Below, piece by piece: positions 55,977-64,000 of a DNA stretch of 64,000 bases. How positions within the stretch are numbered: position 1 is the first letter of the stretch; each line of letters opens with the position of its first letter. Source of the stretch: Mesobacterium pallidum (GTDB lineage Bacteria; Pseudomonadota; Alphaproteobacteria; Rhodobacterales; Rhodobacteraceae). The stretch spans positions 1 to 64,000 of the forward strand of contig NZ_JAIMID010000001.1 of the NCBI RefSeq assembly GCF_019966535.1. Reading direction: 5' to 3'. The notes beneath the pieces were generated by a model. That model was not told the DNA's origin. It searched no databases and saw only the letters and a program-made list of their open reading frames with translations. Both the position numbers and the translations under genes were made by a program.

Positions 55977-58163
55977 ATGGCCACTGCCATCTCTGCCTGC
56001 CCGGCCTGCAACGCGGCCCCCGCCGCCGAGGACCTGGCCGAAGCCGCCCTTGCCTCGGCCCGGGACAGCGAGGTGCTGCTGTCCCTGCCGACGATCCATT
56101 GCGCCGCCTGCATCTCGGCGGTCGAGCAGGGGCTGCGCGCCCATCCCGGCGTGCGGGCCGCGCGGGTCAACCTGACCCGCAAACGCGCCACAATCGACAC
56201 CGAGCCGGGCGTGACGCCGGAAGAGCTGCGCAGCCTGGTCGAAGGGCTGGGCTACGAGGCGCATGAGCTGGACGCCGCCAGCCTCGGCATGACCGAGACG
56301 GACCGCGCGGGACGGGGCATCCTGATGCGCCTTGCCGTCGCGGGCTTTGCCGCGATGAACGTCATGCTGCTCAGCATCGCGGTCTGGTCCGGCGCCGAGG
56401 GGCCGACCCGCGACATGTTCCACTGGATCTCTGCCGCGATCACCTTGCCGGCCATCGCTTTTTCCGCGCAGCCCTTTTTTGTCAACGCCTGGCACGCCCT
56501 GCGCGCCGGGCGGCTGAACATGGACGTGCCGATCTCGCTCGCCATCGGGCTGGCGGTCGTGACCTCCCTGTGGGAGACGATGCTGTCGGGCGAACACGCC
56601 TATTTCGACGCGGCCATCGCGCTGACCTTCTTCCTGCTGGCTGGCCGCTACCTTGACCACCGCACCCGGGCGCTGGCCCGGTCGGCGGCCGAGGAACTGA
56701 CCGCGCTCGAAGTCCCCCGCGCCATGCGCTTTGTCGGCGGCGTGCCGACCGAGGTGCCCGTGGCCGCGCTGCGGGTTGGCGACCTGCTGCTGGTCCGCCC
56801 CGGCGCGCGGATGCCGGTCGATGGCGTCATCACCGAAGGTGCGTCCGAGCTCGACCGGTCCCTGCTGACCGGCGAAACGCTGCCCGTCGCCGCCGCGCCG
56901 GGGCTGAGCGTCAGCGCGGGCGAGGTGAACCTGACCGGCCCCTTGACCCTGCGCGCCACGGCCGTGGGCCGCGACACCTCGCTGCACCGCATGGCCGACT
57001 TGGTGGCCGTGGCCGAAAGCGGCCGGTCGAACTACACCTCGCTGGCGGATCGTGCGGCGAAACTCTACGCGCCCGGGGTGCATATCCTGTCGGCGCTCAG
57101 CTTCCTCGGCTGGTATCTCTGGTCGGGCGACATGCGCATCTCGCTGAACATCGCGGCGGCGGTGCTGATCATCACCTGCCCCTGCGCGCTGGGCCTCGCG
57201 GTGCCGGCCGTGACCACCGCCGCCTCGGGCAGGCTGTTCCGCAGGGGCATGCTGATCAAGCACGCCACGGCGCTGGAACGCCTGGCCGAGGTCGATACGG
57301 TCGTCTTCGACAAGACCGGCACGCTGACCGCCGGCACCCCGCTGGCGCTGGACGTGCAGGCGCACGGAGACGCCGCCCTGTCGGTCGCGCTGGCGCTGGC
57401 GACGGGCTCCTCGCACCCGCTGTCGCGGGCTCTGGTGGCGGCCGGGCAGGGCGCCACGCCTGCCGATGTGACCGGGATCACCGAGGTCCCTGGCCACGGC
57501 GTCGAGGGCCTCTGGCAAGGCCGCCGCGTGCGCCTTGGCCGCGCCGACTGGCTGGGCGCTGAGGCCTTGGGCGACACCACCGCCACCTGGCTCGACCTGG
57601 GCGACGGCGTGCCGCTGGACTACCGCTTCACCGACCGCCCCCGCCCTGGTGCCGCCGAGGCCGTCGCGGCCCTGCAAGCCGCCGGCCACCGCGTCATCCT
57701 GCTCTCGGGCGACACCGACGGCCCTGTCCGTGCGTTGGCCGAAGATCTCGGTATCGCCGATTGGTCCGCCCGCCAGACGCCGCAGGACAAGGCCGCGCGC
57801 ATCGCCGCCCTGCGCGACACGGGCGCCAAGGTCCTGATGGTCGGCGACGGACTCAACGACACGGCGGCGCTGGCCGCGGCCCATGTCTCGATCTCGCCCG
57901 CCTCGGCGCTCGATGCCGCGCGCGTGGCCTCGGACATCGTGCTGCTCGGCGCGGATCTGTCGCCCATCGCATCGGCCATCACCACCGCCCGCACCGCCAC
58001 CCGCCGCATCCGCGAGAACTTCCAGATCGCGACGCTTTACAACATCATCGCCGTGCCGCTCGCCGTCGCCGGCCTCGCCACGCCGCTGATTGCCGCGCTG
58101 GCCATGTCGTCCTCGTCGATCACGGTCTCCCTCAACGCACTTCGACTGGGGCGCGACGCATGA
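55977..58163 (+). CDS. ccoI: Copper-exporting P-type ATPase CcoI (FixI)
   Basis: 728-residue heavy-metal ATPase that supplies copper to the cbb3 oxidase. An N-terminal CPAC pair (residues 8-11) and HMA domain with HCAACIS (about 42-48) are followed by eight helices. Motifs: TGE (LLTGETLPV), membrane ITCPCALGLAVP, phosphorylation DKTGT, GSSHPLSRAL and GDGLNDTAAL. Full length. Its TGA overlaps the ccoS ATG. Confidence 0.95.
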   Translation: MATAISACPACNAAPAAEDLAEAALASARDSEVLLSLPTIHCAACISAVEQGLRAHPGVRAARVNLTRKRATIDTEPGVTPEELRSLVEGLGYEAHELDAASLGMTETDRAGRGILMRLAVAGFAAMNVMLLSIAVWSGAEGPTRDMFHWISAAITLPAIAFSAQPFFVNAWHALRAGRLNMDVPISLAIGLAVVTSLWETMLSGEHAYFDAAIALTFFLLAGRYLDHRTRALARSAAEELTALEVPRAMRFVGGVPTEVPVAALRVGDLLLVRPGARMPVDGVITEGASELDRSLLTGETLPVAAAPGLSVSAGEVNLTGPLTLRATAVGRDTSLHRMADLVAVAESGRSNYTSLADRAAKLYAPGVHILSALSFLGWYLWSGDMRISLNIAAAVLIITCPCALGLAVPAVTTAASGRLFRRGMLIKHATALERLAEVDTVVFDKTGTLTAGTPLALDVQAHGDAALSVALALATGSSHPLSRALVAAGQGATPADVTGITEVPGHGVEGLWQGRRVRLGRADWLGAEALGDTTATWLDLGDGVPLDYRFTDRPRPGAAEAVAALQAAGHRVILLSGDTDGPVRALAEDLGIADWSARQTPQDKAARIAALRDTGAKVLMVGDGLNDTAALAAAHVSISPASALDAARVASDIVLLGADLSPIASAITTARTATRRIRENFQIATLYNIIAVPLAVAGLATPLIAALAMSSSSITVSLNALRLGRDA

Positions 58164-58318
58164 ACATCCTCGCCTATCTCATCCCGATCTCGCTGATCCT
58201 TGGCGGGATCGGCTTGGCCTTCTTCGTCTTCACGGTGAAGACCCGGCAATACGACGACCCCGAGGGGGACGCGCAGCGTATCCTTTCCGGCGACTACGAC
58301 GACCGCCCCAAGCCCTGA
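58160..58318 (+). CDS. ccoS: cbb3 oxidase maturation protein CcoS (FixS)
   Basis: 52-residue single-helix protein (helix about 4-25, ending FFVFTVKTRQYDDPEGDAQRIL). The QYDDPEGDAQRIL tail is the family signature. Last gene of ccoGHIS. Confidence 0.94.
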   Translation: MNILAYLIPISLILGGIGLAFFVFTVKTRQYDDPEGDAQRILSGDYDDRPKP

Positions 58319-58412
58319 GCGAGGCAGGGGGCGCTGCCCCCGTCCGCCAAGGCGGACTCCCCCGAGGTATTTTTGAAACAATGAAGACAGGGGCGCCTGA
58401 TCCCCTTCATTG

Positions 58413-58453
58413 TGCCCCTAAACTCCGGGGAGCGCGAGGGGCTGGCCCCTCGC
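58413..58453. repeat. Dispersed 41-bp hairpin repeat, copy A
   Basis: Begins TGCCCCTAAACTCCGGGGAG and ends in the perfect hairpin GCGAGGGG-CTGG-CCCCTCGC (58434-58453). Only three bases differ from copy B at 61044-61084. The bases just upstream (CCCGAGGTATTTTTGAAAC) also resemble the sequence before copy B. Confidence 0.85.
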
Positions 58454-58477
58454 ATGGCTGGATGCCGCGCCTGCGGC

Positions 58478-58497
58478 GCGAGGGGCTGGCCCCTCGC
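58478..58497. repeat. Second GCGAGGGG hairpin
   Basis: GCGAGGGGCTGGCCCCTCGC, an exact copy of the hairpin at 58434-58453, lying directly before the end of the YeeE/YedE gene. Confidence 0.85.
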
Positions 58498-58502
58498 ATC
58501 CC

Positions 58503-59564
58503 TCACGCAGCCACCAGCCCCGGCCGTTGATCCAGCAGCCGGTCCGTGGCCATCGCCCCGATCCACATCGCAAACAGCGCGAGCCAGGCGGTCCCGGCAA
58601 AGAGTGATCCGCCCGAGACACCGGCCCCAATCGCACACCCCCCGGCCAGCATCCCGCCAAAGCCCATCAGCGCGGCCCCGGTCATGGCGCGGCGCATGTT
58701 GGCCTCGTTCTCGAAGCCCTGGAAGCGGAATTCCCGGGCCCAGAGCGCGGCGAGGAAGGCCCCCAGGAAGACCCCCGGCACCAGCCCGGTGTCGAAATCC
58801 AGTACCGAACTGCGGTCGAGGAAGAACATCAGCGTCTCGGCCGATGGCCCGGTGAAGGTCGCGCTTTCCACCTGCACCGGCTCGAAGGCCACCTGGCTCA
58901 GCGCGAAGGTCAGCACGTAGCCCACCGCCACCGCGAAGCCGACGCCCGAGGCAAAGACCAGCCGCGGCCAGCCGATCCGGTTGCGCTGCGCGATCCCCAG
59001 CGCCAGCACCGCCAGCCCCAGCCCGATCAGCAGGCCCAAGACCTTGGGCAGATGCGCGAACGCCAGCAGGTCGAGGTTCATGCCGCCTTCCGTCACCCAC
59101 AGCCCCGCCAGCTGCTGCCGCACAGGGCGCAGCCAGCCGCCAAGGCTCATCTGCGCGACAACGGCAAAGACCAGCCCCGAGACGACCGAGCGCAGGTTGC
59201 CGGTCGCCGCCAGCACCAGCAGCCGCCCCGAGCAGCCCCGCGCCATCACCATGCCTGCGCCGAAGAGCAGCCCGCCAATGATCGCCCCGGACCAGCTGCC
59301 CGGGATCGCCATGATCCGCGCATCCGTGCTGCGCATCAGGCCCAGCAGTTCGGCCCCCTGCACCCAGGCCACGGCGGTCGAGAAGGTCAGCAGCCAGACC
59401 GCCACCTTGTCACCCATCTGCCCGCGGGCGAATTCCACCGTCGCCGCGCGCAGGCAAAAGCGCGACCGTTGCGCCGCCACGCCGAAGATCAGCCCGGTGA
59501 TCAGCCCGAAGAGCGCCGCCGTCAGGCTTTCCCCGATCGCTTCGGTCAGCCAGATGATGTCCAT
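58503..59564 (-). CDS. YeeE/YedE-family transporter (thiosulfate/sulfur transport type)
   Basis: 353-residue membrane protein with about nine to ten helices. Conserved cysteines stand in QRSRFCLRAA (Cys37), GMVMARGCSGRLL and GGMLAGGCAIGAGVSGGS, the pattern of TsuA/YeeE proteins that pass thiosulfate along cysteines. It is the fused two-module form. Substrate here is inferred; no sulfur-oxidation genes adjoin it. A near-FNR box at 59625-59638 lies in its upstream region. Confidence 0.82.
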   Translation of the reverse strand: MDIIWLTEAIGESLTAALFGLITGLIFGVAAQRSRFCLRAATVEFARGQMGDKVAVWLLTFSTAVAWVQGAELLGLMRSTDARIMAIPGSWSGAIIGGLLFGAGMVMARGCSGRLLVLAATGNLRSVVSGLVFAVVAQMSLGGWLRPVRQQLAGLWVTEGGMNLDLLAFAHLPKVLGLLIGLGLAVLALGIAQRNRIGWPRLVFASGVGFAVAVGYVLTFALSQVAFEPVQVESATFTGPSAETLMFFLDRSSVLDFDTGLVPGVFLGAFLAALWAREFRFQGFENEANMRRAMTGAALMGFGGMLAGGCAIGAGVSGGSLFAGTAWLALFAMWIGAMATDRLLDQRPGLVAA

Positions 59565-59624
59565 GGGGAGCCTCGCAAGAATTCAAGATTGCGCATGTAT
59601 AAGGCCTGGGCCGCAAAGGGAGCC

Positions 59625-59638
59625 TTGATCTGGATCAG
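59625..59638. promoter_or_regulatory. Near-consensus FNR box
   Basis: TTGATCTGGATCAG matches TTGAT-N4-ATCAA except the last base. It lies between the divergent YeeE/YedE-type gene (starts 59564) and the MFS gene (starts 59704). Confidence 0.55.
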
Positions 59639-59703
59639 GCGGGCGATTTGTGCGTCGCGGCACAGAAATTCCTCTCGCCAGAGGCCCGTGCGCGGCGTAA
59701 TGG

Positions 59704-60942
59704 ATGCGCATGACACGTATCGTCTCCCTTGACTCCGCACGCGACCTGCCGCTCTGGCAGCGCCCGATGACGCTTCTCTTCGTCATGGCCGCCGCCATGC
59801 CGATCGCCTTTGCCACCTGGTCGGCGCTGCTGAACAACTTCGTCATCGAAGTGGCGCAGTTCGACGGCCATGACATCGGCTGGCTGCACACGGTGCGCGA
59901 GATCCCGGGCTTTCTGGCCATCGGGGTCATCGCCCTGTTGATCTTCGTGCGCGAGCAACTGCTGGGGCTGGTGTCCCTGGCGATGCTGGGGGCGGCGACG
60001 GCGATCACCGCCTGGTTCCCGAACCTCGGCGGGATCCTCGTGATCACCATGCTCAGCTCGATCGGCTTTCACTATTACGAGACGGTCAACCAGTCGCTGC
60101 AGCTGCAATGGCTGCCGAAAAAGGACGCCCCCCGCATACTCGGCCTGCTGCTGGCCACCGGATCGGCCGCGACACTGGTCAGCTACGGGCTGCTCGTCCT
60201 GCTGTGGGAGCCGCTGAACCTCAGCTACAACCTCGTCTACATGCTGTCGGGCGGTGCCACGCTGGCCATCGCGCTCTTCTGCATCCTGGCCTATCCGAAC
60301 TTTGCCGCGCCGCATCCGCAGGTGCGCCGCATGGTGCTGCGCCGCCGTTACTGGCTTTATTACGCGCTGCAATTCATGTCGGGCGCGCGGCGGCAGATCT
60401 TTGTCGTCTTCGCCGGCTTCATGATGGTCGAACGCTTCGGCTTCGAGGTGCACGAGGTCACGGGCCTCTACCTCGTCAACCTCGTGATGAACATGGTCAT
60501 CGCCCCGCTGCTGGGCCGCGCCGTCGGCCGGTACGGAGAGCGCCCGGCCCTCATCGTCGAATACACCGGCCTGATCGTGGTCTTCCTCGCCTATGGCGGC
60601 GTCTACTGGTTCGGCTGGGGCGTCGTCCTGGCGGCCGTGCTCTACGTCATCGACCACATGTTCTTTGCCCTGGCGCTGGCGCTCAAGACCTACTTCCAGA
60701 AGATCGCGGACCCTGGCGACATCGCCCCCACGGCGGCGGTCGCCTTCACGATCAACCACATCGCGGCGGTCTTCCTGCCGGCGGCTCTGGGCTATCTTTG
60801 GCTGGTCTCGCCCGGCGCGGTCTTCGGTCTTGCCGCGGGGATGGCGGGCATCTCGCTCTGCCTCGCACTGATGATCCCGCGCCACCCCGAACCGGGGCAC
60901 GAAACGATCTTTGCCCGCTTCCTGCCGGCCCCGGCGGAGTAA
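59704..60942 (+). CDS. Major facilitator superfamily transporter
   Basis: 412 residues, about 12 hydrophobic segments. Short charged loops of MFS type (REIPGFLAIG near 67-76, GRAVGRYGERPALI near 269-282) are visible. The cargo cannot be read. ATG at 59710 is an alternative start. Followed by repeat copy B and convergent with ruvB. Confidence 0.82.
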   Translation: MRMTRIVSLDSARDLPLWQRPMTLLFVMAAAMPIAFATWSALLNNFVIEVAQFDGHDIGWLHTVREIPGFLAIGVIALLIFVREQLLGLVSLAMLGAATAITAWFPNLGGILVITMLSSIGFHYYETVNQSLQLQWLPKKDAPRILGLLLATGSAATLVSYGLLVLLWEPLNLSYNLVYMLSGGATLAIALFCILAYPNFAAPHPQVRRMVLRRRYWLYYALQFMSGARRQIFVVFAGFMMVERFGFEVHEVTGLYLVNLVMNMVIAPLLGRAVGRYGERPALIVEYTGLIVVFLAYGGVYWFGWGVVLAAVLYVIDHMFFALALALKTYFQKIADPGDIAPTAAVAFTINHIAAVFLPAALGYLWLVSPGAVFGLAAGMAGISLCLALMIPRHPEPGHETIFARFLPAPAE

Positions 60943-60983
60943 GGTCAACCAGTCGGATGTTCCTGGTGGTGACCCTCGGGCTG

Positions 60984-61002
60984 CCTCCGGCGGGAGTATT
61001 TC
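60984..61002. repeat. GCCTCCGGCGGGAGTATTT element
   Basis: Short CTCC/GGGAG hairpin before T residues, almost identical to 29567-29584, and positioned before copy B of the 41-bp repeat just as a diverged version precedes copy A. Confidence 0.55.
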
Positions 61003-61043
61003 GGGAAAAGTGAAAGCAGGGCGTCCCGATCCGCTCTTCATCT

Positions 61044-61084
61044 TGCCCCTAAACTCCGGGGAGTGTGAGGGGCTGGCCCCTCAC
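61044..61084. repeat. Dispersed 41-bp hairpin repeat, copy B
   Basis: Matches copy A (58413-58453) in 38 of 41 bases. The hairpin reads GTGAGGGG-CTGG-CCCCTCAC: the C-G pair of copy A is replaced by T-A, so pairing is kept. It separates the convergent MFS gene and ruvB. Confidence 0.85.
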
Positions 61085-61109
61085 TCCGACCCCAGCCAAG
61101 GGCGCGCTC

Positions 61110-62135
61110 CTAGCCGAACAGGTCCGACTGACCAGGCGCGCGGGGGGCTGCCATCCCGAGATGCGTCCAGCCTTTCTGCGCCAGCATCCGGCCGCGCGGC
61201 GTGCGGGCGATGAGGCCTTGTTGCAGCAGGTAGGGCTCCACCACCTCTTCGATGGCGTCGCGGCTTTCGGACAGGGCGGCGCTGATCGTCTCGATCCCGA
61301 CCGGGCCACCGGCGTAGTTCTCGGCGATCAGCCGCAGGTAGCGGCGGTCGGCGCCGTCGAGGCCCAGACCGTCGACCCCGAGCCGGGTCAGCGCCATGTC
61401 GGCCAGCTCGCGCGTGACGACGCCATTGCCCTCGACCACCGCGAAATCGACCACCCGGCGCAGCAGGCGCCCGGCGATGCGCGGCGTCCCGCGGGAGCGG
61501 CGGGCGATCTCGCGCGCGCCATCGGGGTCGGCCCGCACGCCCAGCTTGGTGGCGTTGCGGGTGACGATCTGGTTCAGCTCTTCGATCTCGTAGAATTGCA
61601 GCCGGGTCGGGATGCCGAAACGGTCGCGCAGCGGCGTGGTCAGCAGGCCCAGCCGGGTCGTGGCGCCCACCAGGGTGAAGGGCTGCAACTCGATCCGCAC
61701 GGTGCGGGCGGCCGGGCCTTCGCCGATCACGAGGTCGAGCTCGTAATCCTCCATCGCCGGGTACAGCACCTCTTCGATCGCCGGGTTCAGGCGGTGGATT
61801 TCGTCGATGAAAAGCACATCCCGCGATTCCAGATTGGTCAGGATCGCCGCGAGGTCCCCGGCCTTGGCCAGCACCGGCCCCGAAGTCATGCGGAAGTTCA
61901 CGCCGAGCTCGCGCGAGATGATCTGCGCCAGCGTGGTCTTGCCCAGCCCCGGAGGCCCGTGGAACAGCGTGTGGTCCATCGCCTCGCCGCGCGACCGGGC
62001 CGACTGGATGAAGACGCGCAGGTTGGCGCGCGCCTCGGCCTGGCCGACGAAATCGTCGAGGGTCTGGGGTCGCAGGGCGCGGTCTCGGTCCTCGGGCAGA
62101 GGCTCGGGACGCAGGGTCGGGTCGGGCTGGTCCAT
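61110..62135 (-). CDS. ruvB: Holliday junction branch-migration helicase RuvB
   Basis: 341-residue AAA+ ATPase that drives branch migration with RuvA. Walker [10 protein letters not shown] (about residues 60-68), Walker [11 protein letters not shown], sensor [20 protein letters not shown], and a C-terminal winged helix ending QKGWTHLG. It starts three bases after ruvA ends. Confidence 0.97.
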   Translation of the reverse strand: MDQPDPTLRPEPLPEDRDRALRPQTLDDFVGQAEARANLRVFIQSARSRGEAMDHTLFHGPPGLGKTTLAQIISRELGVNFRMTSGPVLAKAGDLAAILTNLESRDVLFIDEIHRLNPAIEEVLYPAMEDYELDLVIGEGPAARTVRIELQPFTLVGATTRLGLLTTPLRDRFGIPTRLQFYEIEELNQIVTRNATKLGVRADPDGAREIARRSRGTPRIAGRLLRRVVDFAVVEGNGVVTRELADMALTRLGVDGLGLDGADRRYLRLIAENYAGGPVGIETISAALSESRDAIEEVVEPYLLQQGLIARTPRGRMLAQKGWTHLGMAAPRAPGQSDLFG

Positions 62136-62138
62136 GGC

Positions 62139-62810
62139 TTAACCCTTCGGCGCCAGCAGGCGCAGCGCGGCGCGGATCAGCGCGGGCGTCTCGGCCTCGG
62201 GCGTCTCGCTCGCCGCCTGGGCCACGGCCTGGGCCGCGTCCGACGGGCCGTAGCCGAGGTTCTGCAGCGCCGACAGCGCCTCGGATTGCGCGGCGGCCGA
62301 GGGGGAGGGCTTGGGCGCCGCGCGGCGTTTCGGGGCCGGGGCGGCGCCCTCTGGCTCCACCACCGCCTCGCCCGTGGCCTGGGCCAGCGTGCCGCCCAGG
62401 GCCATGATCCCCGGCGCCTTGTCCTTGAGGTCCAGCACGATGCGCTGCGCGGTCTTGGGCCCGATCCCCTTGGCCGCCTTGATCGCGGCCGCGTCCCCAA
62501 GCGTGATCGCCCGGCCGACGCCATCCGCGCCAAGCGCCCCGAGGATCGCGAGCGAGGCCTTGGCCCCGACGCCCTGCACCGACATCAGCAGGCGATGCCA
62601 TTCCTTTTCCAGCAGGGTCTGGAAGCCGAAAAGCTGCAGCAGGTCCTCGCGTACCAAGAGGTCGGTGTACAGCGACACCGCCTCGCCCGGGCCGGGCAGG
62701 GCGGCCAGCGTCCGGTCGGTGCAATAGACCATGTAGCCGACGCCGCGCACGTCGATCAGCACGTGGTCGTCGCCGCGATGATCCAGCACGCCTGTCAGCT
62801 TGCCGATCAT
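62139..62810 (-). CDS. ruvA: Holliday junction-binding protein RuvA
   Basis: 223 residues. N-terminal OB fold ([20 protein letters not shown]), tandem helix-hairpin-helix motifs ([16 protein letters not shown] and [19 protein letters not shown]), an Ala/Pro-rich linker (about 140-175), and a C-terminal RuvB-binding domain ([17 protein letters not shown]). Its ATG overlaps the ruvC stop. Confidence 0.96.
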   Translation of the reverse strand: MIGKLTGVLDHRGDDHVLIDVRGVGYMVYCTDRTLAALPGPGEAVSLYTDLLVREDLLQLFGFQTLLEKEWHRLLMSVQGVGAKASLAILGALGADGVGRAITLGDAAAIKAAKGIGPKTAQRIVLDLKDKAPGIMALGGTLAQATGEAVVEPEGAAPAPKRRAAPKPSPSAAAQSEALSALQNLGYGPSDAAQAVAQAASETPEAETPALIRAALRLLAPKG

Positions 62811-63301
62811 GCGCTGCGCGCCTCGCGCAGGCCGGGGGCGCGGTGGTAATGGGCATGGGTGATCGCAATGGCCAGCGCATCGGCCGCGTCGGGCCCGTTC
62901 AGCACCACGCCCGGCAGCTGCATCCTGACCATATGCGCCACCTGGTCCTTGTGCGCATGGCCCACGCCCACCACGGTCTTCTTGACCTTGTTGGGCGCGT
63001 ATTCCCCGATCTCGAGCCCCGCCTGCGCCGGCACCAGCAGCGCCACCGCCCGGGCCTGGCCCAGCTTGAGCGTCGCCACCGCGTCCTTGTTGACGAAGGT
63101 CTGTTCCACCGCGGCCGTGTCGGGGGCGTAGCGGCGCACCACCTCGGCCAGTTGTTCGAACAGCGACAGCAGGCGCGGGGCCAGATCGCCGCTCGTGGTG
63201 TGCAGGATTCCGTTCGCGACATGGGTGAGTCGGCTGCCCGAGACGTCGATCACGCCCCAGCCGAGGTTCCGCAGCCCCGGATCGATCCCTAAAACACGCA
63301 T
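62807..63301 (-). CDS. ruvC: Holliday junction endonuclease RuvC
   Basis: 164 residues. Catalytic acids are in LGIDPG (Asp7), AAVEQTFV (Glu) and [11 protein letters not shown] (Asp pair near the end), as in the RNase H-fold resolvase. ATG at 63301 starts directly at MRVLGIDPG and follows AGGGGCGG; an upstream ATG at 63361 is not needed. First gene of ruvCAB. I saw no typical alphaproteobacterial LexA box (GTTC-N7-GTTC) in its upstream region. Confidence 0.96.
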   Translation of the reverse strand: MRVLGIDPGLRNLGWGVIDVSGSRLTHVANGILHTTSGDLAPRLLSLFEQLAEVVRRYAPDTAAVEQTFVNKDAVATLKLGQARAVALLVPAQAGLEIGEYAPNKVKKTVVGVGHAHKDQVAHMVRMQLPGVVLNGPDAADALAIAITHAHYHRAPGLREARSA

Positions 63302-63382
63302 CACCGCCCCTGCTCTTGTTGCTTTTTCGCTTCGGTAGCACGAAACGCGAACAAAGGCCATGTGAAAGCACGCGGCCAGATC

Positions 63383-63460
63383 GCGACATCGGCCTGTCCA
63401 TCCGCGACATTTGGCGAAACCGACATACGATTTGCGACATTCCGGCCCGGATTCGCGACG
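63383..63460. repeat. Spaced GCGACAT repeats upstream of ruvC
   Basis: Five same-direction short copies: GCGACAT at 63383, 63404 and 63434, CCGACAT at 63420 and GCGACG at 63455, three of them preceded by AT plus one or two bases. They lie between the divergent ruvC and DUF1127 genes, a 318-base region that holds both promoters and no other gene I can support. Confidence 0.45.
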
Positions 63461-63619
63461 CGTCTAACGCCCTGTTTTTGGTAAATTTTTCGCGAAGGCA
63501 GCTATGTTGCCATCGCATAGGGGGCATGCAAATTGGGCGGATTGCCAAAAATATCGGCGTTACATAAATGCCCGATATCCGAGCACAGACTCAACCCTTC
63601 AAACCTAGGAGACGAAGAC

Positions 63620-63832
63620 ATGGCATCGCTGGATACCTCTCGCGCGATTTATCGCACCGTTACTTTTACCGCCGCTTTCGGCGAGGCGCTTGCCTCGGTC
63701 TTCGGCACCCTGACCGCCTGGAACGACGCCCGCGTGACCCGCAAGGCGCTGTCGGCCCTGAGCGACCGGGAACTGGACGACATCGGTCTCGTCCGTGGCG
63801 ACATCGAAGAGCTGGCACGCCGGGGCTGGTAA
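63620..63832 (+). CDS. DUF1127 (YjiS-like) small protein
   Basis: 70 residues. The C-terminal half is the DUF1127 core: RKALSALSDRELDDIGLVRGDIEELARRGW, in which LSDRELDDIGL is the signature. The N-terminal half is a weakly hydrophobic amphipathic helix (VTFTAAFGEALASVFGTLTAW). AGGAGACG stands seven bases before the ATG. Function is not established for this family member. A strong terminator follows. Confidence 0.88.
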   Translation: MASLDTSRAIYRTVTFTAAFGEALASVFGTLTAWNDARVTRKALSALSDRELDDIGLVRGDIEELARRGW

Positions 63833-63890
63833 GCCCGTTCGGCCAAGCCGGGGCAAAAGGCACCGGCGCGAGCTCTCGGACCATTCAAGG

Positions 63891-63920
63891 CCGCGTTTCC
63901 GAAAGGAACGCGGTCTTTTT
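63891..63920 (+). terminator. Terminator after the DUF1127 gene
   Basis: CCGCGTTTCC / GGAACGCGG stem with one bulge, GAAA tetraloop, then TCTTTTT. Confidence 0.85.
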
Positions 63921-63974
63921 GCGTCGGCACCTCGGGCATGGCCGGGGCGGGACCGGGGGGTGCACAAGCGACAA

Positions 63975-64000
63975 GGCCGCGCCCCAACTGGAACGCGGCC
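63975..64000. terminator. Possible hairpin at the right window edge
   Basis: GGCCGCG and CGCGGCC pair across 12 bases and reach the last base of the window. It may be the terminator of a gene beyond the edge; the flank that would show a T run is not visible on one side. Confidence 0.3.

Overview
The window is a stretch of a high-GC alphaproteobacterial chromosome. Gene content and order point to the Rhodobacteraceae (Roseobacter group): a monomeric NADP isocitrate dehydrogenase, an aglEFGAK alpha-glucoside operon, TRAP transport, a FnrL-type regulator divergent from hemN, ccoNOQP with ccoGHIS, stand-alone Hint-domain proteins and a DUF1127 protein. No rRNA, tRNA or CRISPR array was seen. All functional names rest on motifs read by eye and on gene order; no database search was possible.

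Layout. 1-343: end of an IS3-family insertion sequence, cut by the window edge. 341-1129: a hypothetical gene of clearly lower GC whose stop codon appears to be supplied by the IS tip. 1274-3478: icd. 3714-6247: modABC molybdate transporter. 6310-10665: two half-length PqiA proteins, PqiB with a long tail, and PqiC (lipid/envelope transport). 10679-11977: a class A flavin monooxygenase. 12060-19930: aglR and the divergent aglEFGAK operon with two palindromic operators, followed by pgm (20024-21658). 21777-24903: a TRAP transporter. 24904-25767: a long stretch without a convincing gene. 25768-34491: a surface-polysaccharide region (priming sugar transferase, Wzy/ligase-like protein, glycosyltransferase, hexapeptide acetyltransferase) ending in a tightly overlapping acyltransferase-3/GMC oxidoreductase/SDR operon. 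34501-36711: an unknown protein and a Hint protein. 36744-41123: ybgC-tolQRAB, with a 24-bp tandem repeat between tolA and tolB and no pal immediately downstream. 41266-49498: a P-loop kinase, hemN/fnrL, an ArsR-SRPBCC pair, uspA and ccoNOQP. 49827-53858: a flavodoxin-fold NADH oxidoreductase, an exported intradiol dioxygenase-like protein, a small unlisted gene, a LysR regulator and a second Hint protein. 53964-58318: ccoGHIS. 58503-60942: a YeeE/YedE-type transporter and an MFS protein. 61110-63301: ruvCAB. 63620-63832: a DUF1127 protein.

How the parts fit. The right-hand third is an oxygen-responsive block. FnrL, the anaerobic heme enzyme HemN, a universal stress protein, the cbb3 oxidase and its maturation genes sit beside six TTGAC/TTGAT-N4-ATCAA-like boxes. 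One box (51365-51378) has no obvious target gene. The agl block imports alpha-glucosides, hydrolyses them in the cytoplasm and passes glucose phosphate on through Pgm, which also supplies precursors for the polysaccharide region.

The least explained items are the tolA-tolB repeat array, the acyltransferase/GMC/SDR operon, a pair of inverted hairpins with complementary loops in the polysaccharide region, the orphan FNR box with a 39-residue gene nearby, and a dispersed 41-bp hairpin repeat whose two copies show a compensatory base-pair change.
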